A DNA stretch of 10,822 nt from Bacteroidota bacterium (GCA_023409975.1 JAEYQO010000103.1:1-10822); one strand, 5' to 3'. Counted from the first letter of the stretch, positions 1 to 6,120 are shown. A program made the numbers and translations. Notes: a model not told the origin generated them from the sequence alone.

Positions 1-1
1 C

Positions 2-112
2 CGGTGCGCCGTCCACCGACCGCAACCGGGCCAGCACCTGCGCCTCGGGCAGATAGTGGCCGGTCGCGGTCACCCGCTGCCACTGGTGGTCGTGTGCGGT
101 CTCAGCCAGCGC
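2..112 (-). CDS. Internal fragment of a SURF1-family protein (high-GC, foreign to the rest of the window)
   Basis: Read on the minus strand, this stretch gives an uninterrupted frame containing WQRVTATGHYLPEAQVLAR followed by LRSVDGAP. This resembles the conserved early part of SURF1 proteins from Actinobacteria (W-x-R-V-x-V/A-T-G-x-Y, then a V-L-x-R segment and an R-x-x-D-G-x-P turn). SURF1 is a membrane protein that helps assemble cytochrome c oxidase. The first 120 bases are about 74% GC, against about 45-50% in the genes further right, and nearly every codon ends in G or C, which fits an actinobacterial gene. The C-terminal side continues beyond the left edge. The N-terminal side is cut at about position 112, where the sequence passes into a different gene in another frame. 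The family call rests on remembered motifs. Foreign origin is well supported by composition; an assembly or amplification chimera is the likeliest explanation. Confidence 0.6.
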
Positions 113-645
113 TCCGCCAGCGCATAAACACGGTTAGAACTAAGGGCCCTCACCACGCCGCGCTCCTTCCGAAGCTCCCTCGCGCTATACGGCTCGTCCT
201 GCAGGAAGAAACGGTGCAGATAGTCCTCACGCCGGGAAGGGGTGTAAATACTGTAGGCAATAAGATCGGTAAAATGTATCGTATGCTGAAGACTATCTGG
301 TATAAAATCTGTATAAAGTACGATAAAGCTCAACGCCCGCCCGTTCGTGTCTCGGGCGCCGCCCCTGTTGGAATCGACCGGCCAGAGCGCCTGAAAAGCC
401 GCTGCATCCCCCATCGGCAGGATCGCATCCAATAACACATACCCCGAACCCACAGAACCCTCCCATAAACGAGCCTCCACCGGAATCCCCGCTATCTCAA
501 GCTGCAACACCTTATCCGGCGGCAGCTCCACGCAACTACTCTTTCTGATTGGAGTTTTAGTCTCTTCCTTTTTAAACCCATACAGGAAAGACTGACCGAG
601 GGCGACCTCCGACAGGAGTAGCAAAAAGAAAAGAAATGTCCTCAT
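70..645 (-). CDS. Secreted hypothetical protein, C-terminus lost at a chimeric junction
   Basis: I do not recognise this protein. It starts with a clear signal peptide: MR, then a run of Phe and Leu, with probable cleavage after A-L-G at residues 15-17, giving a mature protein starting QSF. It would be exported to the periplasm or surface. Residues about 35-175 alternate hydrophobic and polar segments, suggesting a small globular domain, and there is no second membrane segment. The frame looks authentic to about residue 174-177. The last 14 or so residues (W-L-R-P-H-T-T-T-S-G-S-G) are a read-through of the high-GC SURF1-like DNA in the wrong frame, so the true C-terminus is missing. The start at 645 is preferred because the signal peptide begins there. 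It lies 210 bp downstream of the purine nucleoside phosphorylase gene on the same strand; co-transcription is possible but not shown. Confidence 0.6.
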   Translation of the reverse strand: MRTFLFFLLLLSEVALGQSFLYGFKKEETKTPIRKSSCVELPPDKVLQLEIAGIPVEARLWEGSVGSGYVLLDAILPMGDAAAFQALWPVDSNRGGARDTNGRALSFIVLYTDFIPDSLQHTIHFTDLIAYSIYTPSRREDYLHRFFLQDEPYSARELRKERGVVRALSSNRVYALAERWLRPHTTTSGSG

Positions 646-794
646 CAGTTATAATTTATTCATGAACACGCGAAGTTGCCGTACCTTCTGGATTTCAAAT
701 CAGTGCTCGCCCCTCTCTACACCGACTGTCGGCCTCCCGACTAACTCCTGACCTGACTACTGCGAAGCGCAGCTAAGCCCCTATCGGTCTCTCC

Positions 795-864
795 ACTAAC
801 GACTAACGACTAACCAATTACTAACGACTAACGACTAACCACTAATTACTAACGACTAACGACT
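795..864 (-). repeat. Heptamer tandem array at the 3' end of the phosphorylase gene
   Basis: On the plus strand, copies of ACTAACG stand head to tail with a strict 7-bp period. They are grouped into three similar blocks (795-819, 820-847, 848-864), each starting with two perfect ACTAACG copies; the first two blocks continue with ACTAACC and an AATT-containing linker. On the minus strand the unit reads TTAGTCG. The phosphorylase stop codon TAG (856-858) and its last two codons lie inside the third block. The rest of the 646-855 gap holds only degenerate relatives (for example CGACTAACT near 739) and no gene that I can support. Confidence 0.9.
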
Positions 865-1680
865 CATACGTGAAACCACCTCCATCACCAATCCTGCCAG
901 CACCGGTGCCGCCGCATTAGCCGCCTCCAGCACTTCTTCATGACTGATCGTGTTCAGCTCCTCGCGGATGCCCAAATCCGTCACCACACTCGCCGCAAAC
1001 ACCTTCATACCCCCATGCCGCGCTACGATCACCTCCGGTACAGTACTCATACCCACCACATCACCACCGATCACATGTAGCCAGTAATATTCAGCCCGCG
1101 TCTCGAAGGTAGGTCCCTGCAGCCCCACATACACCCCCGTGTGCACTTTGATGCCACGCTCTGCCGCGATGGCTTTCGCTTCCTCCACCAGCTTCAGATC
1201 GTACGGCTCACTCATATCCAGAAAGCGTACACCCAGCCGCTCATCATTGGGCCCGCGCAGCGGATGCTCGGGAAACAGATTGATATGATCCTTGATGATT
1301 ACCAGATCACCCACCTTATAGTCCTTGTTCATACCACCAGCGGCATTGGAGACTACAAGATTGTTGATGCCCAGCGCGGTCATCACCCGCACGGGAAAAG
1401 TCACCTCCTCCATGCTGTAACCCTCGTAGTAATGGAAACGGCCAGCCATCAGCATGACCTCCCGGCCATTCAGTTTCCCGAATACCAGCTTTCCCGCATG
1501 TCCCTGAACGGTCGATACCGGAAAATGTGGTATCTCATGATAGGGTATCTCCGCAGAAGGCTCCACCACATCTATCAATCCACCCAGTCCGCTACCGAGA
1601 ATAATAGCCACTTCCGGCTGTGCCTTTATGCGCGTTTGAATATATCCTGCTGTTTCCTGAATCTTATCGAAGTATTGCAT
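856..1680 (-). CDS. punA: Purine nucleoside phosphorylase, trimeric (PNP/MTAP) family
   Basis: This cytosolic purine-salvage enzyme splits purine (deoxy)ribonucleosides with phosphate into free base and (deoxy)ribose-1-phosphate. Its 274 residues match the low-molecular-mass trimeric family. Visible motifs are GSGLG at 29-33 (phosphate), QGHAG at 59-63, GRFHYYEG at 80-87, SNAAGG at 111-116, FETRAE at 192-197 (with the base-contacting Glu197), GMSTVPE at 210-216 (nucleoside-binding Met211), and a late His247. The position that is the base-recognising Asn in human PNP (Asn243) is Asp235 here (SVVTD), as in methylthioadenosine phosphorylase. The first ATG with family-like sequence is at 1680. 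A TAnnTTTG box at 1685-1692 lies so close that the mRNA would be leaderless or nearly so. The stop codon lies in a heptamer array. The acyl-CoA dehydrogenase upstream probably ends at its own terminator. Confidence 0.95.
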   Translation of the reverse strand: MQYFDKIQETAGYIQTRIKAQPEVAIILGSGLGGLIDVVEPSAEIPYHEIPHFPVSTVQGHAGKLVFGKLNGREVMLMAGRFHYYEGYSMEEVTFPVRVMTALGINNLVVSNAAGGMNKDYKVGDLVIIKDHINLFPEHPLRGPNDERLGVRFLDMSEPYDLKLVEEAKAIAAERGIKVHTGVYVGLQGPTFETRAEYYWLHVIGGDVVGMSTVPEVIVARHGGMKVFAASVVTDLGIREELNTISHEEVLEAANAAAPVLAGLVMEVVSRMSR

Positions 1681-1684
1681 CCGC

Positions 1685-1692
1685 CAAATTTA
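1685..1692 (-). promoter_or_regulatory. Candidate Bacteroidota -7 box for the phosphorylase gene
   Basis: The minus strand reads TAAATTTG, a perfect match to TAnnTTTG, ending 5 bp before the ATG. I see no matching -33 TTTG at the expected distance. If it is functional, transcription would begin at or next to the start codon. The box is short and the region AT-rich, so chance is possible. Confidence 0.4.
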
Positions 1693-1781
1693 ATGCTGTT
1701 TCCTTTGAATCTACAGGCCAGCAGTTACCCTGAATGGAATATCATCGGAATAGGGTGGTGCTGCCCCAAAAGTCGTCCAAT

Positions 1782-1812
1782 AAAAAAAGCGCCGGAATTC
1801 CTCCCGACGCCT
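1782..1812 (-). terminator. Intrinsic terminator, probably for the acyl-CoA dehydrogenase at 1988-3127
   Basis: On the minus strand GCGTCGG pairs with CCGGCGC (7 bp, one G-T wobble) around an 8-base loop, followed at once by seven T residues. It lies between the dehydrogenase and the phosphorylase and is oriented to end leftward transcripts. The dehydrogenase mRNA would then have a 3' tail of about 175 nt. The 307-bp gap 1681-1987 also holds a heptamer array, a small palindrome (1937-1954) and the phosphorylase promoter box, but no supportable gene. Confidence 0.7.
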
Positions 1813-1972
1813 TAAATCTATTTTCTAAATCATGCCTCAACCCAAAGCCACGCTTTAATCTATCAGTCACAGGCTACTCCTCCCATTCCACGCATTCGAT
1901 TGTTGATAACCCATGGTTCAGAAAATGTTGTCATATACTGTTCTCACAAACAGTTAATCACGAACCACGGTC

Positions 1973-1990
1973 ACTAACGACTAACGACTA
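1973..1990 (-). repeat. Short heptamer array overlapping a stop codon
   Basis: Two and a half copies of ACTAACG (plus strand) belong to the same family as the array at 795-864. On the minus strand the dehydrogenase ends AAA TAG and continues TCGTTAGTCG, so the stop codon at 1988-1990 is itself part of the repeat. Confidence 0.85.
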
Positions 1991-3127
1991 TTTAAGAATC
2001 GTCCTGCTAATCACAATCTTCTGCACCTCCGTCGTCCCCTCATAGATCTGAGTGATCTTAGCATCACGCATCAGACGCTCAACGTGGAACTCGCGGACAT
2101 ATCCATAGCCACCATGGATCTGCACCGCCTCACTGGTCACCCACTGGGCAATCTCAGAAGCATACAGTTTAGCCATAGAAGCGGATAGTGTATAATCCTT
2201 CCCCTGATCTTTCGTCCAGGCAGCCTTCAGACAAAGCAGTCGTGCAGCCTCTATAGCCGTAGCCATATCAGCCAGCTTGAACGCAATAGCCTGATGGTTC
2301 ATGATCTCCGTTCCAAAAGCCTTACGCTCTTTTGAATATTTTACTGCCAGCTCGTACGCCCCACTCGCAATACCCAGCGCCTGAGAAGCAATACCAATAC
2401 GGCCGCCCGCCAGGGTCTTCATCGCAAATGTGAACCCAAATCCATCTTCACCAATGCGGTTTTCTTTCGGCACTTTCACATCCTGGAACATGATGCTATG
2501 GGTATCACTACCCCTGATCCCCATCTTGTTCTCCTTCGCACCCACAGTCACACCAGGCCAGTTCTTCTCAACGATAAACGCATTAATACCCTTGTGCTTT
2601 TTCTCAGGATAGGTCTGCGCAATCACCAGATAGTAATCAGCAGAGCTGCCGTTGGTGATCCAGTTCTTCGTGCCGTTCAGAATATAATGATCGCCGCTCT
2701 CTTCAGCAGTAGTACGCTGCGAAGTAGCATCCGAGCCAGCCTCCGGCTCGCTCAGCAGGAATGCGCCGATCTTCTGACCGCTGGCAAGCTGTGTAAGATA
2801 TTTTTGTTTCTGGTCTTCACTGCCGTATGTCTCCAGACCCCAGCAAACCAGAGAGTTGTTCACACTCATGCAGACAGAAGCGGAAGCATCTACCTTCGAG
2901 ATCTCCTCCATAGCTAATACATAGCTCACTGAATCCATTCCCGATCCGCCATACTTCGGATCCACCATCATTCCCATGAACCCAAGTTCACCCAGCTTCT
3001 TGATCTGTTCTGCCGGAAACCTGGCGTGCTCATCACGTTCTATAACCCCTGGAAGCAGTTCGTTACGGGCAAAATCACGCGCAGCCATCTGCACCGCAAC
3101 CTGCTCTTCTGTCAGTTGAAAATTCAT
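1988..3127 (-). CDS. Acyl-CoA dehydrogenase (short-/medium-chain type), copy 1
   Basis: This FAD enzyme oxidises an acyl-CoA to the trans-2-enoyl-CoA and passes electrons to electron-transfer flavoprotein, as in beta-oxidation or branched-chain amino acid breakdown. Its 379 residues show the N-terminal helical domain (1-120), signature LLSEPEAGSDATS (124-136), NGTKNWIT (151-158), the C-terminal helical domain, QIHGGYGY (336-343), and the catalytic base Glu363 in IYEGT. A Glu at this place is typical of short- and medium-chain enzymes and not of isovaleryl- or long-chain enzymes. The frame is open to 3181, but the ATG at 3127 is the better start: it begins the family-like MNFQLTEEQ, and the extension would be encoded by the promoter at 3151-3181. 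The exact substrate cannot be told. It aligns without apparent gaps to the second copy at 6592-7731. Confidence 0.93.
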   Translation of the reverse strand: MNFQLTEEQVAVQMAARDFARNELLPGVIERDEHARFPAEQIKKLGELGFMGMMVDPKYGGSGMDSVSYVLAMEEISKVDASASVCMSVNNSLVCWGLETYGSEDQKQKYLTQLASGQKIGAFLLSEPEAGSDATSQRTTAEESGDHYILNGTKNWITNGSSADYYLVIAQTYPEKKHKGINAFIVEKNWPGVTVGAKENKMGIRGSDTHSIMFQDVKVPKENRIGEDGFGFTFAMKTLAGGRIGIASQALGIASGAYELAVKYSKERKAFGTEIMNHQAIAFKLADMATAIEAARLLCLKAAWTKDQGKDYTLSASMAKLYASEIAQWVTSEAVQIHGGYGYVREFHVERLMRDAKITQIYEGTTEVQKIVISRTILK

Positions 3128-3150
3128 AAATATGCTGAAAATTGAGAGTG

Positions 3151-3181
3151 CAAACGTACAATTAATGAGGCAAATGGTCAA
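3151..3181 (-). promoter_or_regulatory. Bacteroidota-type promoter of acyl-CoA dehydrogenase copy 1
   Basis: The minus strand has TACGTTTG at 3158-3151, a perfect TAnnTTTG -7 box, with TTGACC at 3181-3176 as a plausible -33 element (TTG to box 20 bp). The implied leader before the ATG at 3127 is about 20 nt. This supports the shorter start. No Shine-Dalgarno sequence is visible. Confidence 0.6.
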
Positions 3182-3244
3182 TAGCCCCTCCCGACCCCCT
3201 TTCGTTTGATACTTTACTGCCTTGCCGATGACTCTGTATATGAG

Positions 3245-3288
3245 CCGGCTATAAGCCGCCTATATCCCGGCGCTATCCCGGCTTAAGG
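3245..3288. repeat. Four imperfect 11-bp tandem units between divergent genes
   Basis: Four units with an exact 11-bp period begin CCGGCTATAAG; consensus roughly CCGGCTATATC. The array lies between the dehydrogenase promoter and the plus-strand gene at 3361. It also contains the inverted pair TAAGCCG (3252-3258) and CGGCTTA (3279-3285), so it could fold into a hairpin. Eleven bp is about one helical turn, so every unit faces the same side of the DNA, as in a multi-site operator; this role is inference. Confidence 0.7.
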
Positions 3289-3360
3289 CGCTTCTATTTC
3301 TTAAAAATATAATCTATATTGTGCTGGAAAAAGAATCACTAACCAATAACAGACGAAATC

Positions 3361-4287
3361 ATGGCTTCTTTAGACGGACCACTGCAACCGACAGGAACTA
3401 TCGGCGATATTAGCTTCTACCGCGTAAAACAAAAGGTTCGCATAAGAAGAAAGAGGGGTAAAATCGCCAATTACGCTACCAACCGAAGATACGAAGCTTC
3501 CCGGGAATCTAATAGAGATTTCTCCAGGACTTCTAAATTAGCTTCTAAGGTCAAATCTTCCTTCGAAAACGAATTGAAATGGTGCTCCGAAGGTAGTTAT
3601 AGCAGCCGCCTCCTTAAAATGTTCCGAATCCTTGGATACCAGGATACGGACGCTCGACGAGGCGATAGAAATCCGCTTAACGGCAACCTGAGTTTATTGA
3701 ACGGGTTCCAGTTCAACATCGAAAAACATGTTCAGGAGGTATTTAAAGGAGAATATAAAGCGTATATCGACTCCCGGGAAGGCACATTCAGGGTGGACGT
3801 AGCGGCTTTCAATCCCCTCCTGGATATCAAAGCCCCGGAAGGTGCCAAATATTTCCAGATCCTCTCCAAATGCTGCGATCTGGAAAATAGCACACGCTTC
3901 TCCAGCGCCACCTCTAAGCTGATTTCCGTCGAAAATGCCGGGGTCGACCAGTTCACGTTGGAAGGTCAGATAAACATGGATGAAAATGCTACAGCAGTCG
4001 TTGTGTTCGCCGTTGTTTTCTACACAGTCGACAAAGGAGGCTCTCCAAAGATCCTCTACAGAAATTCAATGGAAATAGCCGCTATATGCCGCCCGGCAAG
4101 CATAACTAACGGCGACGCGGAATCCACGACTTCTTCATCCTACCCTGTAATTCCAACCCGTTTCAAAAACCGCCACCCGGATCCATTTTCAGCCGAAAGT
4201 CTGAACCCGGAATTATTTACGGAAACACGTGAGGAAGTAGGTTCCCGAAGGTTCTGGGAAGAGATTCAGGCTATCCGGGGAAGATAA
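3361..4287 (+). CDS. Uncharacterised Bacteroidota-type protein with TGTIGDISFYR N-terminus
   Basis: Function unknown. The 308-residue protein begins MASLDGPLQPTG and then GTIGDISFYR (12-21), followed by a very basic stretch (residues 21-34, RVKQKVRIRRKRGK). I recall this start, G-T-x-G-x-x-x-F-Y with a basic run and then an S-R-E-x-N-R-x-F-type segment, from a widespread family of uncharacterised proteins in Chitinophaga and relatives. The C-terminal two thirds look beta-rich (for example ATAVVVFAVVFYTV, residues 210-223). There is no signal peptide or membrane segment, so it is probably cytoplasmic. The basic N-terminus could contact nucleic acid, but that is a guess. It is the only gene on its strand between two minus-strand blocks, preceded by the 11-bp array. 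I see no good TAnnTTTG box; TATATTGTG near 3316 is the closest. Its stop is 34 bp from the convergent lipoprotein gene. Confidence 0.85.
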   Translation: MASLDGPLQPTGTIGDISFYRVKQKVRIRRKRGKIANYATNRRYEASRESNRDFSRTSKLASKVKSSFENELKWCSEGSYSSRLLKMFRILGYQDTDARRGDRNPLNGNLSLLNGFQFNIEKHVQEVFKGEYKAYIDSREGTFRVDVAAFNPLLDIKAPEGAKYFQILSKCCDLENSTRFSSATSKLISVENAGVDQFTLEGQINMDENATAVVVFAVVFYTVDKGGSPKILYRNSMEIAAICRPASITNGDAESTTSSSYPVIPTRFKNRHPDPFSAESLNPELFTETREEVGSRRFWEEIQAIRGR

Positions 4288-4321
4288 TGCAGCCTGTTTA
4301 GGTCTGTAGGATCGGGAAGGT

Positions 4322-4774
4322 CTAATGCCTGCGCTCAAAAACAATCCATCCACCTTCTGGTAACAGATAGGTGAAAAAGGTAATCGAACTGGCAGTCATG
4401 GTGTTGATGTCAAGTTCCAGCTCTTGTCCGCCCATAATAATCTGAAGGGTGCGCTGGTTCTCGTGCAACATCCAGTCGAATTCCATATTGAAGGTATATT
4501 GCTCGTAGCGCAAAGTGGCCGCGCCCTTCCAGTCCTTTCTGAAGTGAAGCTCCACAGGTATTTTCACCCCCGGAACAGGCATCATCGTTTCCACGGGCAT
4601 CAGCTCCTCCGCTTCCGGAGCAGTATTGCTGTTGGCGTCCACACCAACCATTGTAAGCTCCCAATGACCCGGCAGTAAATGATACCTCGAATGATCATCA
4701 TTTGCCTTTCTGCAGGCAGAAAAGCTGCAGATCGCCAGCAGTATAACGGCAGAATTGCGTAGTAAGGTTTTCAT
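4322..4774 (-). CDS. Small lipoprotein, possibly lipocalin-like
   Basis: The 150-residue product has a lipoprotein signal: MKTLLRN, hydrophobic core AVILLAICSF, and lipobox F-S-A-C with Cys21 as the lipidated residue. It should therefore be anchored in a cell-envelope membrane. After the linker comes GHWELTMVGVD and then several beta-strand-like segments (VELHF, ATLRYEQYTFNMEF, RTLQIIMGGQELEL, ITFFTYLL). This pattern resembles the single-domain lipocalin-like lipoproteins common in Bacteroidota, but no diagnostic motif proves it. It begins 55 bp after the transketolase half-gene on the same strand and could be co-transcribed with it. A weak -7-like TATATTTA lies a few bases before the ATG. 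Function unknown. Confidence 0.8.
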   Translation of the reverse strand: MKTLLRNSAVILLAICSFSACRKANDDHSRYHLLPGHWELTMVGVDANSNTAPEAEELMPVETMMPVPGVKIPVELHFRKDWKGAATLRYEQYTFNMEFDWMLHENQRTLQIIMGGQELELDINTMTASSITFFTYLLPEGGWIVFERRH

Positions 4775-4829
4775 CGGGTAAATATAATACCGATGTGTTA
4801 ATAATTGAAATGCTGAGCCTTCAGGAAGT

Positions 4830-5675
4830 CTAATAGTCGCCGAGGGTCTCTCTCAACTGCTCCTGCGCCAGTGCAAGCTGCTTGTCGTTCGGCGCGATAC
4901 CATGCCATTCATGCGTACCCTCCATGAAATCGACACCCTTGCCCATCACCGTCTGCATCAGGATACAGATGGGTTTGCCCTTGCCGACCAGCTCCGTACG
5001 TACGCGCTCCAGCGTGCTCACCACAGTTGACATATCATTACCATCCATTTCAACAACCTCCCAGCCAAAAGCCAGGAACTTGTCTTTCAGAGAACCCAGG
5101 TTCATCACGAGGTTGGTCGGACCGTCAATCTGCTGACCATTGTAGTCAATCGTCGCAATCAAATGGTCAAGCTTATAATGAGCAGCAAAAAGGATCGCCT
5201 CCCAGTTCTGTCCCTCCTGGAGCTCACCGTCTCCATGAAGGGAATAAACGATCCTGTCGTCGCCATTCATACGCTTCGCCAACGCAGCGCCACAGGCCAC
5301 ACTCATGCCCTGACCCAGAGAGCCTGAGGCAATACGGACACCAGGCAGGTGTTCATGGGTAGTAGGATGCCCCTGAAGACGGGAGTTGATATTGCGGAAA
5401 GTAGATAATTCAGAAGTCGGAAAATATCCCGAACGCGACAGGACACTGTAAAGCACAGGGGAGATATGACCATTGGAAAGGAAAAAAAGATCCTCACCCT
5501 TGCCATCCATCGTAAAATTCTTCGGATCATGCTTCATCAGGTGGAAGTAAAGCGCCACCATATAATCTGTACAACCCAGGGAGCCCCCCGGATGACCGCT
5601 CTGGCAGGCATGAACCATTCTAACGATATCTCTGCGAACCTGACAGGCAATGTCCTGTAATTGCTGAATTTCCAT
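4830..5675 (-). CDS. tkt: Transketolase, N-terminal (thiamine-diphosphate-binding) subunit
   Basis: Transketolase moves two-carbon ketol units between sugar phosphates in the non-oxidative pentose phosphate pathway. This 281-residue product covers only the N-terminal, diphosphate-binding half. It shows SGHPGGSLG (26-34), NGH (68-70), QGHP (101-104), GSLGQG (118-123), and the GDG...N metal and cofactor motif, with GDGELQEGQNWEA at 148-160 and D-Y-N at 177-179. HEWHG at 255-259 is near the end. The pyrimidine-binding half should be a separate protein, but no such gene lies next to it: a lipoprotein follows downstream and an accessory patch lies upstream. The frame runs open to 5723, but the ATG at 5675 starts the family-like sequence MEIQQLQDIA, and the longer form would cover the promoter at 5696-5724. 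Confidence 0.93.
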   Translation of the reverse strand: MEIQQLQDIACQVRRDIVRMVHACQSGHPGGSLGCTDYMVALYFHLMKHDPKNFTMDGKGEDLFFLSNGHISPVLYSVLSRSGYFPTSELSTFRNINSRLQGHPTTHEHLPGVRIASGSLGQGMSVACGAALAKRMNGDDRIVYSLHGDGELQEGQNWEAILFAAHYKLDHLIATIDYNGQQIDGPTNLVMNLGSLKDKFLAFGWEVVEMDGNDMSTVVSTLERVRTELVGKGKPICILMQTVMGKGVDFMEGTHEWHGIAPNDKQLALAQEQLRETLGDY

Positions 5676-5695
5676 CAAAAACTTGCTATAAGCGG

Positions 5696-5724
5696 CAAAA
5701 GTAAACAATTTACAAACAGTCAAA
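5696..5724 (-). promoter_or_regulatory. Bacteroidota-type promoter of the transketolase half-gene
   Basis: The minus strand has TACTTTTG at 5703-5696, a perfect TAnnTTTG box, with TTTGAC at 5724-5719 as the -33 element; TTTG and the box are 17 bp apart. The expected leader is about 15 nt before the ATG at 5675. This decides the start against the longer open frame. Confidence 0.65.
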
Positions 5725-5749
5725 CCCCGCTCTTAGTCAACCCGACCAA

Positions 5750-5777
5750 ATGAAAATGTCCCCGGTCCACATTTCAT
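5750..5777. repeat. Inverted repeat (possible operator or hairpin)
   Basis: ATGAAAATGT (5750-5759) and ACATTTCAT (5769-5777) are complementary over nine pairs with one bulged A, around a 9-base GC-rich loop. It lies just upstream of the transketolase promoter and before the HNH remnant. There is no T-tract, so it is not a convincing terminator. It could be an operator or the edge of inserted DNA. Confidence 0.4.
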
Positions 5778-5812
5778 AGTTGATCAGAAAAAATTTAATT
5801 TGCGCTTAATAA

Positions 5813-6052
5813 TCATCAGTATGCCTCTCTGCTTTATACGATCGCGCATTCGACAAGGGACTAATTGGCATCAATAGCCAATTTAAGGTAGAGGTTTCTC
5901 CAACACTCAGAGACTACGAACACCAAGACTACTACGCTTCGCATTTTACCTCGATCAAAGGCAAAGTCATTCACCTGCCCCATAAATATTATCCTCGCAA
6001 ACAGTTTTTGGAATACCACATGGACACCGTGTTCAGACGTTCGAAAGTCTAA
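5813..6052 (+). pseudogene. C-terminal remnant of an HNH-type endonuclease
   Basis: This 79-codon open frame has no plausible start. It reads CLSALYDRAFDKGLIGI, then VEVSPTLRDYE, LPHKYYPRKQFLEYH and a final VFRRSKV. The first block matches the end of the HNH domain in putative restriction endonucleases (N-G-L/I-x-L-x-x-L-H-D-x-A-F-D-x-G-L-I), and the later H-R/W-x-x-x-V-F-R-like end is also typical of that family. The N-terminal part, including the first H and the N of HNH, is absent: an in-frame TAA stands at 5810-5812 and the upstream bases carry no matching sequence. The residue expected to be the last catalytic His is Tyr here, though some relatives may naturally carry Tyr. It is probably a dead relic. 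It is somewhat AT-richer than its neighbours and lies 68 bp before, and in the same direction as, the 128-aa gene. Confidence 0.7.
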
Positions 6053-6108
6053 TGTGTTCCCAGGCGTTAATGTGACTTATAAGCCAACGCAACCACCCAT
6101 GAAACCGA

Positions 6109-6116
6109 TAGTTTTG
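6109..6116 (+). promoter_or_regulatory. TAnnTTTG match immediately before the 128-aa gene
   Basis: TAGTTTTG ends 4 bp before the ATG at 6121. It fits the -7 consensus, but no -33 element is visible and the spacing would need a leaderless transcript. The evidence is weak and it may be chance. Confidence 0.25.
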
Positions 6117-6120
6117 TTTC

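Noticed and set aside
795..864. CRISPR-like array
   Set aside because: The units are 7 bp and contiguous, without unique spacers of constant length, and there are no cas genes.
1141..1815. 224-codon open frame on the plus strand
   Set aside because: Lies antisense to the clear phosphorylase gene; its composition is a shadow of that gene.
1863..1934. 23-codon minus-strand frame between the dehydrogenase and its terminator
   Set aside because: Too short to distinguish from chance; mentioned only as part of the unexplained trailer.
3128..3181. N-terminal extension of acyl-CoA dehydrogenase copy 1 from an upstream ATG
   Set aside because: It would translate the TAnnTTTG promoter, and its residues do not resemble the family.
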